NCBI GenBank assembly: GCA_026391455.1
Contig: JAPLEH010000066.1
Span: forward strand, 1-64,000
DNA: 64,000 bases
Direction: 5' to 3'
Origin: Bacteroidota bacterium
GTDB lineage: Bacteria; Bacteroidota; Bacteroidia; Chitinophagales; Chitinophagaceae
Below the pieces are notes generated by a model. It saw only the letters and a program-made list of their open reading frames with translations. It was not told where the DNA came from and made no database searches. The position numbers and the translations under genes are program-made. Of the stretch, positions 18,974 through 29,517 are shown piece by piece. Every line of letters starts with the position of its first letter. Positions within the stretch are counted from its first letter, which is position 1.

Positions 18974-19408
18974 TCAGATTTTATTCAGCAGTAGTTGCAA
19001 TTTCTCAAATCCAAATTTCTTTATCCATATGCTGCAATCCGGATCGTCTTTTATTTTCTTCAGATAATAATCGAAAATTTCATTTACCTGTTCCAGAGAA
19101 AGCTCCCCGCGATAATGCAATACACCAATAAACTCGAAAAAATTTAAAAAATCAGTAAACCTTTCTTCATTTGAGCGTTTCTCGACAAAATCAGAAACGT
19201 TCAGTTTTGCATTTAATTCCCCATAATCCACCCAGCCCCGCACTTCTTTATAATGTTGATTTTCAAAAAACTTCTCAAATAGTGATTTTAACCATTCGGC
19301 TTGCTTAAGCCTAACCTGTTTTCTGTAAAACCATGCCGCAAATAAAACGCCTACTGCACCTGCTGTTTTTGTAATGATATCTATCCAATCCTTGACACAA
19401 AAGTCCAT
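18974..19408 (-). CDS. Small membrane-anchored hypothetical protein
   Basis: A 144-residue protein with one N-terminal hydrophobic helix (TKTAGAVGVLFAAWFY) followed by a helical, charged cytoplasmic region (RKQVRLKQAEWLKSLFEKFF and so on). No enzyme motif is visible. It starts 14 bases after the sdhA stop on the same strand and is followed by the GGCT-like gene after 5 bases. The layout resembles small accessory membrane proteins with a DUF4760-like shape, but that resemblance is weak. Confidence 0.7.
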   Translation of the reverse strand: MDFCVKDWIDIITKTAGAVGVLFAAWFYRKQVRLKQAEWLKSLFEKFFENQHYKEVRGWVDYGELNAKLNVSDFVEKRSNEERFTDFLNFFEFIGVLHYRGELSLEQVNEIFDYYLKKIKDDPDCSIWIKKFGFEKLQLLLNKI

Positions 19409-19422
19409 TCAAAAAATAAAGT

Positions 19423-21399
19423 TTATTTATAGCTTCTTTGACTCGGCTTCGCCACTTCAAATGTCAACTGCTCTTTATGCAGTTCCCATTCACTATCGCC
19501 TTTGTATTGCCAGGCAGCCACATAAGCATAATTCTCATCATCGCGTTTGGCTTCGCCATCTTCCGTCTGGCTTTCTTCGCGGAAGTGGCCTCCGCAGCTT
19601 TCGTTGCGGTTCAGGGCATCGCGGCACATTAATTCTCCCAGCTCGATGAAGTCAGCCACACGGCCTGCCTTATCCAGTTCCGGATTCATTTCACCAATAG
19701 AACCGGGTATGCGCACATCCGACCAGAATTCTTTTTTCAATGCCTGTATTTCTGCTATTGCCTCTTTCAATCCTTTTTCATTTCGGGCCATGCCGCATTT
19801 CTCCCACATGATCTTACCGAGGCGTTTATGGAAGCTCTCCACGGTTTGTTTTCCCTGAATGTTCATCAGCGTTTCCAAACGTTCTTTTACGCCTTTTTCT
19901 GTTTTTTCAAACGCCTCATCCGTGGTGGGTATGGGTTTAGTGGCAATATCATCGGCCAGGTAATTACCCATGGTGTAAGGAATTACAAAATAACCATCCG
20001 CCAGACCCTGCATGAGTGCGGAGGCGCCCAACCGGTTGGCCCCGTGATCGCTGAAATTGGCTTCCCCTAATGCATACAATCCTTTTACATTCGTCATTAA
20101 TTCATAATCCACCCACAGGCCACCCATGGTATAGTGTACGGCAGGATAAATGCGCATCGGCACTTCGTACGGGTTTTCACCTGTGATCTTTTCATACATA
20201 TCGAACAGGTTGCCATATTCCTCTTTCACTACTTCTTTACCCAAGCGCATTAAAGTTTCGATGTCCGGATTTTCGATGCCTTGTTTGCTGGCTTCGGCCC
20301 GGCCATATTTATTGATGAGGTTAAATTTAAAATCGAGGTATACGGCTTGTTTGGTAGTCCCTACTCCATAACCTGCATCGCATCTTTCTTTCGCAGCACG
20401 GGAAGCCACATCTCTCGGCACCAGGTTACCAAAGGCAGGATACCTTCTTTCGAGATAATAGTCCCTTTCTTCTTCGGGTATATCGTTGGGTTTACGTTTA
20501 TCGTCTTTTTGTTTGGGAACCCAAATACGTCCGTCGTTTCGCAATGATTCGGACATGAGGGTAAGTTTGGATTGGTGATCGCCACTTACCGGTATACAGG
20601 TAGGGTGTATTTGCGTGAAGCAGGGATTTCCAAAGAAAGCTCCTTTTTTATGCGCTTTCCAGGCGGCAGTAACGTTGCTGCCCATCGCATTGGTGGACAG
20701 GTAAAAGACGTTGCCATAGCCACCGGTACATAACAGTACCGCATGACCGAAATGTCGTTCGAGTTCACCTGTTACGAGATTGCGGCAGATAATACCTCTG
20801 GCTTTGCCATCGATAACCACTACATCCAGCATTTCATGCCGGCTGTATTGGTGTACATTTCCGAGAGCGACCTGTCTTTCCAGGGCCTGATAAGCACCTA
20901 TTAATAATTGCTGACCGGTTTGACCGGCTGCATAGAACGTTCTTTTTACCTGAGTACCTCCGAATGAACGGTTATTAAGTAATCCGCCATACTCACGGGC
21001 AAAGGGAACACCCTGGGCCACACATTGGTCGATGATATTCACACTCACTTCAGCAAGGCGATGTACGTTGGATTCCCGGGCGCGGTAATCACCGCCTTTA
21101 ACCGTATCATAGAAAAGACGGAATACCGAGTCTCCATCATTCTGGTAATTCTTAGCGGCGTTGATGCCCCCCTGTGCAGCGATACTATGCGCACGACGGG
21201 GAGAATCCTGAAAGCAAAACGCTTTTACTTTATATCCCAATTCGCCGAGTGAAGCTGCGGCAGAAGCTCCTGCGAGACCGGTACCTACAACGATAATCTC
21301 CAGTTTGCGTTTGTTGGCAGGGTTTACCAGCTTGCAATGGCCTTTATAATCTGTCCATTTTGACTCTAACGATCCGGTTGGAATTTTTGAATCGAGCAT
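19423..21399 (-). CDS. sdhA: Succinate dehydrogenase/fumarate reductase flavoprotein subunit
   Basis: The 658-residue subunit has the FAD dinucleotide fold [19 protein letters not shown] starting near residue 38 and [10 protein letters not shown] with His71, the residue that carries covalent [21 protein letters not shown] and the [18 protein letters not shown] region line the dicarboxylate site. The length and sequence type are those of the Bacteroidota/epsilon-type enzymes that pair with a single cytochrome b subunit. The upstream gene is sdhC, separated by 127 bases that contain short-period repeats. Confidence 0.97.
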   Translation of the reverse strand: MLDSKIPTGSLESKWTDYKGHCKLVNPANKRKLEIIVVGTGLAGASAAASLGELGYKVKAFCFQDSPRRAHSIAAQGGINAAKNYQNDGDSVFRLFYDTVKGGDYRARESNVHRLAEVSVNIIDQCVAQGVPFAREYGGLLNNRSFGGTQVKRTFYAAGQTGQQLLIGAYQALERQVALGNVHQYSRHEMLDVVVIDGKARGIICRNLVTGELERHFGHAVLLCTGGYGNVFYLSTNAMGSNVTAAWKAHKKGAFFGNPCFTQIHPTCIPVSGDHQSKLTLMSESLRNDGRIWVPKQKDDKRKPNDIPEEERDYYLERRYPAFGNLVPRDVASRAAKERCDAGYGVGTTKQAVYLDFKFNLINKYGRAEASKQGIENPDIETLMRLGKEVVKEEYGNLFDMYEKITGENPYEVPMRIYPAVHYTMGGLWVDYELMTNVKGLYALGEANFSDHGANRLGASALMQGLADGYFVIPYTMGNYLADDIATKPIPTTDEAFEKTEKGVKERLETLMNIQGKQTVESFHKRLGKIMWEKCGMARNEKGLKEAIAEIQALKKEFWSDVRIPGSIGEMNPELDKAGRVADFIELGELMCRDALNRNESCGGHFREESQTEDGEAKRDDENYAYVAAWQYKGDSEWELHKEQLTFEVAKPSQRSYK

Positions 21400-21402
21400 A
21401 TA

Positions 21403-21528
21403 TCAGTTTAATAATGTGAAAATTCGGTAATGTGACAATTCGATAATCTGCTAATGTGATAATGAAACAGCCACTTCATTCATCTGACATCGTACATCTA
21501 ACACCGTACATCGTACTTCGTACATCTT
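21403..21528. repeat. Short-period repeats between sdhC and sdhA
   Basis: Two repeat types lie side by side. 21411-21466 contains an 8-base pattern near TAATGTGA / AAATTCGG repeated with drift. 21484-21528 contains the minus-strand pattern TGTACGATGT repeated about four to five times and runs into the last codon of sdhC. The same two types appear together at 29370-29517. Confidence 0.75.
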
Positions 21529-22219
21529 ACTTCACCCAACCCAAATACATACTCACCGGCATCATGGCAAAAGCCAGTGAAATGATCACCGAATAACCGA
21601 TGCCCACATTTCGAATCAGTGCCACATATTTGGGATTGCTTACTCCAACGGTACGGAAGGCACTCAGAAAACCATGTATCAGGTGCCAGCAAAGTGAAAA
21701 GCAAGCCAACACATATACAATCACCACCCAGAGTTCCTGAAAAGTAGATTGCATCAGCGCATACATATTATGTACTTCCATATCACCGGGAAGGGTCATT
21801 TCGGGACCAGGTATACCGGTGATGCGGGATGGCACCCAAAAATGTTTCCAGTGTATGATAAAGAAAATCAGGAGAATGGTTCCTAACAGGCCCATGCTCC
21901 GGCTGTACCATTTGCTGCCTTTATTGCCCATGGGTACGGCGTAGCCCTGTTTCCGTTTGCTGCGGTTTTGCCATTCCAGCATATAGCCCTGTGCAATGTG
22001 CAGGAAAATGCCAAGGAAAAGCCCCACTTCCATGATACGAATTACCACGGTGGCTCCCATAAAATGAGCGGCCTTGTTGAACATTACGCCTCCGTCATTG
22101 GCCCAGATACAGGCATTGATACCGGCGTGCACCACTAAAAAGCTGATTAAAAACAAACCCGTCAAAGCCATTATCCACTTTTTGCCAACTGAGGAGGTAA
22201 ACATTTCAGACCATTTCAT
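21527..22219 (-). CDS. sdhC: Succinate dehydrogenase/fumarate reductase cytochrome b subunit
   Basis: The 230-residue integral membrane protein has five predicted helices (for example WIMALTGLFLISFLVVHAGI and LVPRDV-independent HFMGATVVIRIMEVGLFLGIFLHIAQGY) with several histidines positioned to bind two haems (class B type). It anchors SdhAB and exchanges electrons with menaquinone. First gene of the sdh operon; TATTTTTG at 22262-22255 upstream fits a -7 box. Confidence 0.95.
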   Translation of the reverse strand: MKWSEMFTSSVGKKWIMALTGLFLISFLVVHAGINACIWANDGGVMFNKAAHFMGATVVIRIMEVGLFLGIFLHIAQGYMLEWQNRSKRKQGYAVPMGNKGSKWYSRSMGLLGTILLIFFIIHWKHFWVPSRITGIPGPEMTLPGDMEVHNMYALMQSTFQELWVVIVYVLACFSLCWHLIHGFLSAFRTVGVSNPKYVALIRNVGIGYSVIISLAFAMMPVSMYLGWVK

Positions 22220-22254
22220 ATATAGAATCTTAAAGAAAGAAATCAGGATTTTTG

Positions 22255-22262
22255 CAAAAATA
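22255..22262 (-). promoter_or_regulatory. Candidate -7 box of the sdh operon
   Basis: Minus-strand TATTTTTG matches TAnnTTTG 35 bases upstream of the sdhC ATG. No clear -33 element at the usual distance. Confidence 0.35.
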
Positions 22263-22346
22263 GCGCCGCCGGGTCAAAATCGTATAAAAGATTTATCTGC
22301 TGGCTCGTTCCGGCTTTCTTTAGTTCCACGCTACACCTGCCAATTG

Positions 22347-22913
22347 TCAAAGGGAAAGCCGGGCCGATATTTCGTTATCAATTTTCTTAAACAGATGAAA
22401 GGGCTTATAGGTTCGCCAGTTCAGCAATTCCATCAGTTCCACATACCGGTTGAGGCGGGCTTTTTTGAAATCATACTGTGTTTGTTCGGGCATATTCAGG
22501 CATACCACCCAGCCATTTTCTTCTGTTACTTCTTCGTATAATTCTTCGTAATAATCGGGCCCATCACTATGATAATTGAGCACATTTTCGCCGATTAATA
22601 TGAATTTAAAGATCCCCTCCCCCATGAATTTTTCCAGTACTTCCCGTTTCAGTTCCATGATGTCGTTCTCAATGGCATCATTCCATTCGCCAATCAGTTC
22701 GATGACCGCGTATTTTTCTTCGTAATCGGCTATCAGAACTTTAAGGTAAAGGGTACGGCTGCCGAATTCATCCCATTGGGGATGGATATAATAATTATAT
22801 ACGGTTTGGGAAAACTCAAACTCAGAATAAGTCCTGCCGAAAAAAGGAGAAAGCCGGTCTTCTTCGCTGATGTAAATATGCCGCCAGTTATAAAAGGGTT
22901 CGATGTTTTGCAT
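22347..22913 (-). CDS. Hypothetical protein (Bacteroidota)
   Basis: Starting at 22913 (MQNIEPFYNWRHIYISEEDRL) the product has 188 residues; the ATG at 22934 adds seven residues that look non-coding. It is acidic, soluble, and carries no signal peptide. YNWRHIYISEEDRLSPFFGR, and the closing RTYKPFHLFKKIDNEI, look like those of a conserved cytoplasmic protein widespread in the phylum. No function is known to me. It lies between sdhC and the type IX secreted protein, on the same strand as both. Confidence 0.8.
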   Translation of the reverse strand: MQNIEPFYNWRHIYISEEDRLSPFFGRTYSEFEFSQTVYNYYIHPQWDEFGSRTLYLKVLIADYEEKYAVIELIGEWNDAIENDIMELKREVLEKFMGEGIFKFILIGENVLNYHSDGPDYYEELYEEVTEENGWVVCLNMPEQTQYDFKKARLNRYVELMELLNWRTYKPFHLFKKIDNEISARLSL

Positions 22914-22956
22914 AGTGCATGCGCTTCCCGGCAAAGATACGATGATGTAAAAAAAA

Positions 22957-22976
22957 GCGGCCCCGTTTGGGGCCGC
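22957..22976 (-). terminator. Intrinsic terminator after the large type IX secreted protein gene
   Basis: Perfect 8-bp stem GCGGCCCC / GGGGCCGC with a 4-base loop; on the minus strand it is followed by at least eight U. It lies 22 bases past the stop at 22999. Confidence 0.88.
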
Positions 22977-22998
22977 CTATACTTGTTTTTTTTATTTT

Positions 22999-25900
22999 TT
23001 AATTTTTAATAAAGCGCTGCGTCAGTGTTTCACTGTCATACTGCACCTGTATTGAATACAAACCTTTGGCGAGATGTCCGACACCCAGGTTCACCACATT
23101 GCCGGTAGCTGTGGTCTCATAAGCAATGGTTCCGTTGCTACTGATGATCCGGATGCGGGCATTTCCACCAGGCAGGCTCAGCGTGATTCTGTCTGAAGCG
23201 GGATTGGGATACACCATCAGGTCTTTTGTTCCGTCTTTTTTAAGGCGAAGCACGGCACTGTAACTGAAGCGACCATCAATATCCAGCATTTTCAACCTGA
23301 AATAGTTGATACCGGTCTGCATCGGATACATGGCGCTGTAATTGGTAATACTGCCACTCGTTCCACGTGCAGGAGTAATACCGGCCTGCTGCCAGTTAAT
23401 TCCATCGGCACTCCATTCTGTTTCGAATCGGAGTAAGGATTGTTCATTAGCCGTTTTCCAGGAAAGTTGTGCGTTATTGCCTGCTAACTGACCACTGAAT
23501 TGCATGAGTGTAACGGGCAGTGTAGAGAGGAAAGGCCAGGTAACCGCACCGGGTGTGGCATCTTCGCGGCCTGCATTGTCAATGGAAGCAAATGGTATTA
23601 CAATATTATAGGTAGAATTGTTGGCCGGATCGATGAGTATAGGTACAGATGTTCCAACCCCATCGGTAAAGGGCACCACCACACCGCCACCGGGCCAGGT
23701 AACACAGGTTGTTGCCGGCGGACAGGTACCGCCATTGATATATACAGTACCATTAATAGTGATCGTATTTACATTAGACGGGAAACTGGTGATTCGAATG
23801 CTGGTAACGGTTCCGCCATTATAATCCTGGGTATTGGGCGTAACACCCACGTTGTTGATCCGGAATGCAGAAGCTGGCACGGTCACATTTACAAAACCGT
23901 TTACATTGAGTTGTGTTGGTTGCAGGTTGAACGACGATTCTGGTGCCTGCTGGATACCGAAGTTTTGTTGGATGATATTGGTAGTGGCGGTATTCACCAC
24001 AATTTCACCATTGGCCAGTGCATCAGCCGGGCCACCCTGTCCATTTTTATTTTCGCCGGTATTGTACCATGCTGCAGGAATGCTGGTCGCAGGTTTGTTT
24101 AATCCAACTGTTCCCTGATTTGAGCTGAGTTGAACAGTAAGACCGGTTGTGTTCTGCGGTACATTCGGGAAATTATATGTACCGGTCGATGAAACGGGTA
24201 CAGCAGCAATGATCTTACCGGCAAGGTCTACCAGGTTAGCATATAAAACGGCACCGGCCAATACGCCGCCTCCGGCATTGGTACCATTTACCACTGTTTC
24301 GGTACCATTCTGAGAAAGATTACCATCCAGATCATTCCATACCGTACCACTTAATGTAATCGTACGGAATGGTAATGTAACCGAGCCTGGTGTGGCATCT
24401 TCTTTACCCGCATTATCAATAGCCACAAAAGGTATTACCACATCTATATTGCCTTCTACTGGGTCAACGGATATAGCTTGTGAAGGGCCGGTACCATTCG
24501 TGTACGGTACAGTTACACCTCCACCCGGCCAGGGTGTACATGATGATGCCGGGGGACAGGTACCACCGTTGATATAGGTAACACCGTTGATGGTAATCGT
24601 ATTTGTATTGGTGGGGAATGCGGTGATGCGAATATTCGATACCGTACCTCCATCATAATCCTGTGTATTGGGTGTAATACCAATATTATTGGTTTGAAAA
24701 GCACCGGCAGGAACGGTTTGACTATTAAAACCACCAGGGTTACCCTGACTCAGCTGCAGGTTAAAAGCAGACTCAGGCAAACGCTGGATACCGAAATCGT
24801 TATTTGGATCATCAATAGCACCGAAACGCGTAGCATCTGCACTGTTATACGTACCAGTATTGATATCACCGGTGGTATTGGTGTTGGTGGGTGAAGTGGA
24901 CGTCCATCCAGCGGGCAGACTGGCGGCGGGAGGAGCACTACCGGCAGTGCCAGCGGTGGTGCTCAGTATCACCTGCAAATTGGCGAAAGAAGGTACATTG
25001 GTGAAACTATACGTACCATTCGCAGCTACTGCCACAGACGCTATCACCAGGTTGGTAACGGGATCAATGAGGATGGCATTCAAACCGCCTGCATTGGTTC
25101 CGCTCTCGCCTGCTGTAAATATATTCGACAATGTATTATTTGCACTGTTATTGATATCATTCCATACTGTACCGCTAACGGTGCTGCCAAACCTTATGGG
25201 TGTAGGATCTCCTTCTCCTGCATCATCGGCTTTGGAATTGGCAGTGCCGGTTTCAACGGCCGTTCCATTGTCGCTATTATCCGTTACTGTTGTATTATCA
25301 AAAGCAGTACCTGTGCCCGTTGCTGTATTGTTGTACGTGGTGGTGCCATTAGTAGCCACACCCGCTACGTCGAACGTAATGTCTACCACAGCGAAATTAC
25401 TTCCGGCTGTGATGTTGCCACCACCGCCATTCAGGTTAGCACCATTATAAATTGAACCGTATAATGTTTTGGTACCATCAAATAATGTATTGGTGCCTGT
25501 ACCTGTATAGCCGGCATTTAGTACCAGTGAGGCCGGATTATTTACAAATGCAGCGCTAACGTTGCTGATTGTAAGTGCCGGAAATGCTGTGGATAGGTTT
25601 TCTGAAGCCTGTACATTCTTGAGAATGGAAGTACCGATATTTTCTACCCGAATACGATAAGTAAGGCGGTATCTGTTATTATAACCTAACCACTGCACAT
25701 TGGTCAGTTCCTTGGCTACACCAATGGAACTGATTACCTGAGTAAGATCGGCAAAGTTGGCCGATGTGGGAGTAGCCAGGCAATTCACCCGGAAAGAACC
25801 CGAAATGGCACCTGTAGCAGGGTTTACATTATAGCTGCCATCTGAACCATCGGAGGTACGGCTGCTGATCACCATAATATTATTATTGGTATAATCCCAA

Positions 25901-26712
25901 CTCAGGCCATAGGTACCGGGGCCCTGGGTGGTAAAATTAAAACCCACACCAGTAGGTAGAATATTTCCCACTTCCACAGACGGAATCAGTGCGGTGCCGG
26001 TAATGGACTGGTAGTTGGGAACCCGGATCAGCTTTTTACCAATGGTCATGTACATCGTATTATCCGGGGCCACCACCAGGTCGCCGTAACTGGCACTTCC
26101 TAATTGTGCTGCATAAAACGGTGTGGTAGTAGCATCGGATGATGACCAGTAGTTACCATCATTATATGGGGCCGGCATGGTACTGGCATAAGCAGCAGGG
26201 CATTGTATATTTCCTAGTACTGTAAAGGTGTTGGTAGAAGGATTATAGCGGGTGAGCTTCACGGTTTGGATATCAATACGCGGAGCACTGGCAGATAATT
26301 GTATCACCAGTGCAGTAATGGTTCCATACACATTACCATCCTGCCCCACTCCCATACGGAAGTATTCACCACCTGTGATAGTGGCCAGATTGGTGTTGGT
26401 GGCCACTGCACCTGTATTGTTATATACATTAAATACACTGGTGCCGGCGGTAGTACCCGCTTTAGAATAATATAATTTTCCCTCTGTGGGATCGAATGCC
26501 GCACCGTAGGGCAGGTTGTTATTACCTGCAGGAATACCGTTGGTGGTGGCAATGGTAGAACCCAGACAACCCGTAGTTCCGTTCAAAAAACGGATCTCAT
26601 TACCGGTAGCGTTGGGATTACCCGAAAGAATGTTGAAGGATTTCCAGGCTTGTGCGCCTGATTGTACGCAAATAATGATTGCGCAAAAAAGTAGGAAGTG
26701 GTACTTTCTCAT
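22999..26712 (-). CDS. Large type IX-secreted protein with SdrD_B-like repeats
   Basis: A 1237-residue secreted protein. It has a signal peptide (HFLLFCAIIICVQSGAQ), an N-terminal region (to about 340) that resembles a beta-propeller-like NHL/SMP domain, then a DUF11-like segment (ASENLSTAFPALTISNV) and two SdrD_B-type units opening with GTVWNDINNS and GTVWNDLDGN. Two long homologous blocks of about 110 residues share APESSFNLQ, TPNTQDYNGGTV, SIRITSFPSN, ITINGTVYINGGTCPP and NAGREDATPG. From residue 1163 the type IX sorting domain starts (LMVYPNPASDRITLSL) and ends in LTQRFIKN. It should be exported by the type IX system and attached to the surface or released. It has a terminator downstream and stands alone. 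Confidence 0.92.
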   Translation of the reverse strand: MRKYHFLLFCAIIICVQSGAQAWKSFNILSGNPNATGNEIRFLNGTTGCLGSTIATTNGIPAGNNNLPYGAAFDPTEGKLYYSKAGTTAGTSVFNVYNNTGAVATNTNLATITGGEYFRMGVGQDGNVYGTITALVIQLSASAPRIDIQTVKLTRYNPSTNTFTVLGNIQCPAAYASTMPAPYNDGNYWSSSDATTTPFYAAQLGSASYGDLVVAPDNTMYMTIGKKLIRVPNYQSITGTALIPSVEVGNILPTGVGFNFTTQGPGTYGLSWDYTNNNIMVISSRTSDGSDGSYNVNPATGAISGSFRVNCLATPTSANFADLTQVISSIGVAKELTNVQWLGYNNRYRLTYRIRVENIGTSILKNVQASENLSTAFPALTISNVSAAFVNNPASLVLNAGYTGTGTNTLFDGTKTLYGSIYNGANLNGGGGNITAGSNFAVVDITFDVAGVATNGTTTYNNTATGTGTAFDNTTVTDNSDNGTAVETGTANSKADDAGEGDPTPIRFGSTVSGTVWNDINNSANNTLSNIFTAGESGTNAGGLNAILIDPVTNLVIASVAVAANGTYSFTNVPSFANLQVILSTTAGTAGSAPPAASLPAGWTSTSPTNTNTTGDINTGTYNSADATRFGAIDDPNNDFGIQRLPESAFNLQLSQGNPGGFNSQTVPAGAFQTNNIGITPNTQDYDGGTVSNIRITAFPTNTNTITINGVTYINGGTCPPASSCTPWPGGGVTVPYTNGTGPSQAISVDPVEGNIDVVIPFVAIDNAGKEDATPGSVTLPFRTITLSGTVWNDLDGNLSQNGTETVVNGTNAGGGVLAGAVLYANLVDLAGKIIAAVPVSSTGTYNFPNVPQNTTGLTVQLSSNQGTVGLNKPATSIPAAWYNTGENKNGQGGPADALANGEIVVNTATTNIIQQNFGIQQAPESSFNLQPTQLNVNGFVNVTVPASAFRINNVGVTPNTQDYNGGTVTSIRITSFPSNVNTITINGTVYINGGTCPPATTCVTWPGGGVVVPFTDGVGTSVPILIDPANNSTYNIVIPFASIDNAGREDATPGAVTWPFLSTLPVTLMQFSGQLAGNNAQLSWKTANEQSLLRFETEWSADGINWQQAGITPARGTSGSITNYSAMYPMQTGINYFRLKMLDIDGRFSYSAVLRLKKDGTKDLMVYPNPASDRITLSLPGGNARIRIISSNGTIAYETTATGNVVNLGVGHLAKGLYSIQVQYDSETLTQRFIKN

Positions 26713-27018
26713 ATAGGAAATTGAAGTGTTTAGTTAAGATCAAAACATGCAAAACCGGTTATGATATTAACCTTATTTGTAAGTTATAATCGTGTAGGCA
26801 AAGAAAGTGTTTTGCCATATTCTGGTATAAAAAACGGAAAGCTAATTTTTAAAAATAGGGGTATAACCCTATACGTGTACTTAGATAAATAAAGTAAACT
26901 TACGAAGTAATATCCCCCGCAAACGATTACGCTGGCATCTATTTATGCCTAAGAAGTTTATCTCAGCAAAATTCCTTGTTCGCCATAGAAAGCTTCGCAT
27001 CGAAAATGGTAAAATGAA
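26713..27018. other. Spacer upstream of the type IX gene
   Basis: About 305 bases without a gene. AT-rich; it should hold the promoter of the type IX protein gene, but no convincing -7/-33 pair was found. It also contains an interrupted palindrome-like sequence around TAGGGTTATACCCCTA (26861-26876 region, minus strand). Confidence 0.4.
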
Positions 27019-28320
27019 TCAGCCGAGCAGGTAATCTTTCAATTGCGTATAGTCTGGCTGAAAGCGAATGGCTTTTTTCTCCTTCTGCATAATATGAAGA
27101 ATGGAGGACGGGATCTCTATTTTCACTCCTGTACTTTGTTCAACAGCCTCCGGAAATTTTACCGGGTGAGCCGTCTCCAGGAAAAAGCCTTTCGCTGATG
27201 CATTTGTGGCTAAATGCCGTTCAAGGGCCAGGTATCCCACCGCTCCATGCGGGTCGAGGATATAGCCAAATTTCGCATATACATCACTGATAGTTTGCAT
27301 GGTTTCGGCATCGGTAATGCTGCATGTGGACAATTTTTCTTTTAATGCAGGTACCTGCAGGCCGAAAATTTCGAGTATACGGATAAAATTACTCGGGTTG
27401 CCCACATCCATGGCATTACTGATGGTGGGTACTGCCGGCCGGGGTTTCCATTCACCGGTAGAAAGAAAGTCCGATACCATATCGTTGGCATTACAGGCGG
27501 CTATAAAATGACGGACCGGCAATCCTGATTGCATGGCAAGCAGGCCGGCGCATATATTGCCAAAATTTCCACTCGGTACTGCGATCACCGGTGAATGGTC
27601 TTTTTCCTTCCATTGGCGGTATGCCAGAAAATAATAAAATTGCTGGGGCAACCACCTGGCCACATTGATGGAATTGGCCGAGGTTAAAAATAGTTTTTCA
27701 TTAATTGCTGTATCGGTAAAAGCCTGTTTCACCAGTTGCTGGCAATCATCAAACGTACCTTCTATTTCAATTGCCCGGATATTCTTGCCAAGCGTGGTCA
27801 ATTGTTTTTCCTGTACGGGGCTTACCTTACCAGCGGGATATAAGATCACCACCTCCACTCCTTCCACTTCATAAAAACCACTGGCCACCGCCCCGCCAGT
27901 ATCCCCGGATGTAGCTACCAGTACGGTTACTTTTTGTTGATTGACAGACTGGCTCATAAAATAGCCAAGGCATCGGCTCATAAAACGGGCCCCTACATCT
28001 TTAAAAGCGAGTGTGGGGCCATGAAATAACTCCAATGAAGATATGCGTTCGCTTACGGGCACCAATGGAATAGGAAATTGTATGGCCTCTGAAGTAATCT
28101 GGTACAATTTTTCATCCGGTATCGTTTGACCTACAAAAGGATGGATAACACGAAAAGCGATTTCCTCGGGAGAAAAAGAATTCAATTCACTGATCCATGC
28201 CGGATCCAATTGAGGGATACGTTCCGGAAAATACAATCCCTTATCCGGAGCTTGTCCTTTGATCGTAGCAGCTTTAAAATCCACCGCCGGTGATTGTCTG
28301 TTGGTACTATAATATTTCAC
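27019..28320 (-). CDS. thrC: Threonine synthase
   Basis: The 433-residue PLP enzyme converts O-phosphohomoserine to threonine. LFHGPTLAFKDVGARF carries the PLP lysine (Lys107), and VATSGDTGGAVASGF is the phosphate-binding loop. The length is normal for the class I bacterial enzyme. It is the last gene of the thrA-thrB-thrC cluster, 122 bases after thrB, all on the minus strand. No hairpin terminator was seen downstream. Confidence 0.97.
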   Translation of the reverse strand: MKYYSTNRQSPAVDFKAATIKGQAPDKGLYFPERIPQLDPAWISELNSFSPEEIAFRVIHPFVGQTIPDEKLYQITSEAIQFPIPLVPVSERISSLELFHGPTLAFKDVGARFMSRCLGYFMSQSVNQQKVTVLVATSGDTGGAVASGFYEVEGVEVVILYPAGKVSPVQEKQLTTLGKNIRAIEIEGTFDDCQQLVKQAFTDTAINEKLFLTSANSINVARWLPQQFYYFLAYRQWKEKDHSPVIAVPSGNFGNICAGLLAMQSGLPVRHFIAACNANDMVSDFLSTGEWKPRPAVPTISNAMDVGNPSNFIRILEIFGLQVPALKEKLSTCSITDAETMQTISDVYAKFGYILDPHGAVGYLALERHLATNASAKGFFLETAHPVKFPEAVEQSTGVKIEIPSSILHIMQKEKKAIRFQPDYTQLKDYLLG

Positions 28321-28442
28321 GTGATCGTTAAATTAATTCAATAATAAAATAAGGTTCGACAGTAGGGAATGTAAAAATGATGAGCCTGTATTTTACGATA
28401 TACAATCAAATCCATTTCAATTCACTTTGCTGGGCATGAAAG

Positions 28443-29366
28443 TTATCCGTTTACGATGGTACATCCCTCTTTATTCACCGTTGTAACATAGGTATGATAG
28501 TCAATACCAATACGATCATATATGGCTTTCATTTCCGCCTCCACTGCTCTGGCGGTGTGTTCTTCTTTACTCAACATGAATACAGAGGGACCTGAACCCG
28601 AAATGCCACCGCCTAAAGCACCTGCTTCTTTACAGTTTCGCTTTACTTCATCGAACCCGGGTATCAGTATGCTGCGCACGGGTTCGATCAAAACATCTTC
28701 GAGAGATCGCCCTATGAGATCATAATCACCTTTCATCAGCCCCGTTACCAGCCCGGCAATATTGCCCCATTGACGAATAGCGTCTTTGAGCAATACCTGT
28801 TGCTTTAATATTTGCCTTGCATCGGACGTGCGTACTTCGATCTGGGGATGCACCACTGTTACATACAGGTCTGGTGCAGGTACGGAAACAATATCCAAGG
28901 GATGTATAGATCGTATCAGGCTTACCCCACCTAATATACAAGGAGCAATATTATCCGCATGTTTTACCCCTGATGCCAATTTTTCGCCCAGCATGGCAAA
29001 TTGAACCATTTCATCAGTAGAGTATCGCTTTCCCAATAGATGGTTGGCAGCCACAGCCGCGCCGGCCGCACTGGCAGCACTGGAGCCAATACCGCTCCCG
29101 GGTTTAATATGTTTTTCTATTTCCAGTTCAAAACCAAAACGGTTTTGCTCCTGTTCCATAATGGCCAGCAATACCACACCGGCTACATTCTTGAGCGGAT
29201 CGGTGGGCAGATAATATGCATCCCGGTTATGAATGACTACACGTGGTTCATCAATCAGCGTAAGTTTCATGATATCGCAGGGTTCATGCAGGGCAAGACC
29301 CAGAATATCAAAGCCGCATACCAGATTGGCCACTGTGCCGGGGCTATGTATTGTAACGGTGTTCAT
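28443..29366 (-). CDS. thrB: Homoserine kinase
   Basis: The 307-residue GHMP kinase phosphorylates homoserine. IKPGSGIGSSAASAAGA at 88-104 is the ATP-binding GHMP motif; GALGGGISGSGPSVFML near residue 250 is motif 3. It sits between thrA and thrC in the classical order. The spacer to thrA (29367-29517) carries the TGTACGATGT repeats. Confidence 0.97.
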   Translation of the reverse strand: MNTVTIHSPGTVANLVCGFDILGLALHEPCDIMKLTLIDEPRVVIHNRDAYYLPTDPLKNVAGVVLLAIMEQEQNRFGFELEIEKHIKPGSGIGSSAASAAGAAVAANHLLGKRYSTDEMVQFAMLGEKLASGVKHADNIAPCILGGVSLIRSIHPLDIVSVPAPDLYVTVVHPQIEVRTSDARQILKQQVLLKDAIRQWGNIAGLVTGLMKGDYDLIGRSLEDVLIEPVRSILIPGFDEVKRNCKEAGALGGGISGSGPSVFMLSKEEHTARAVEAEMKAIYDRIGIDYHTYVTTVNKEGCTIVNG

Positions 29367-29369
29367 TTA

Positions 29370-29517
29370 TATGTACGATGTTTTATGTATGATGTACGAT
29401 GTTTGATGTACGATGTTTGGTGTAGGATGTTCGAATTATCTTTAAAGCTAACATTCTCTTACTTTCTAATTCTCACATTTCCACATTCTCACATTTTCTA
29501 ATCATTGAATTATCAAA
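29370..29517. repeat. Short-period repeats between thrA and thrB
   Basis: 29370-29432 holds four to five copies of TGTACGATGT or close variants (ATGTACGATG, GATGTACGAT, GTGTAGGATG). 29455-29517 holds TCTCACATTT / CCACATTCTC / ACATTTTCTA repeats, the reverse-complement type of the 8-base pattern found at 21411-21466. Both pieces recur from the sdhC-sdhA spacer, in the other orientation. Confidence 0.75.

Noticed and set aside
23500-26560. Several plus-strand frames inside the type IX gene
   Set aside because: They are antisense shadows of the long repetitive minus-strand gene.
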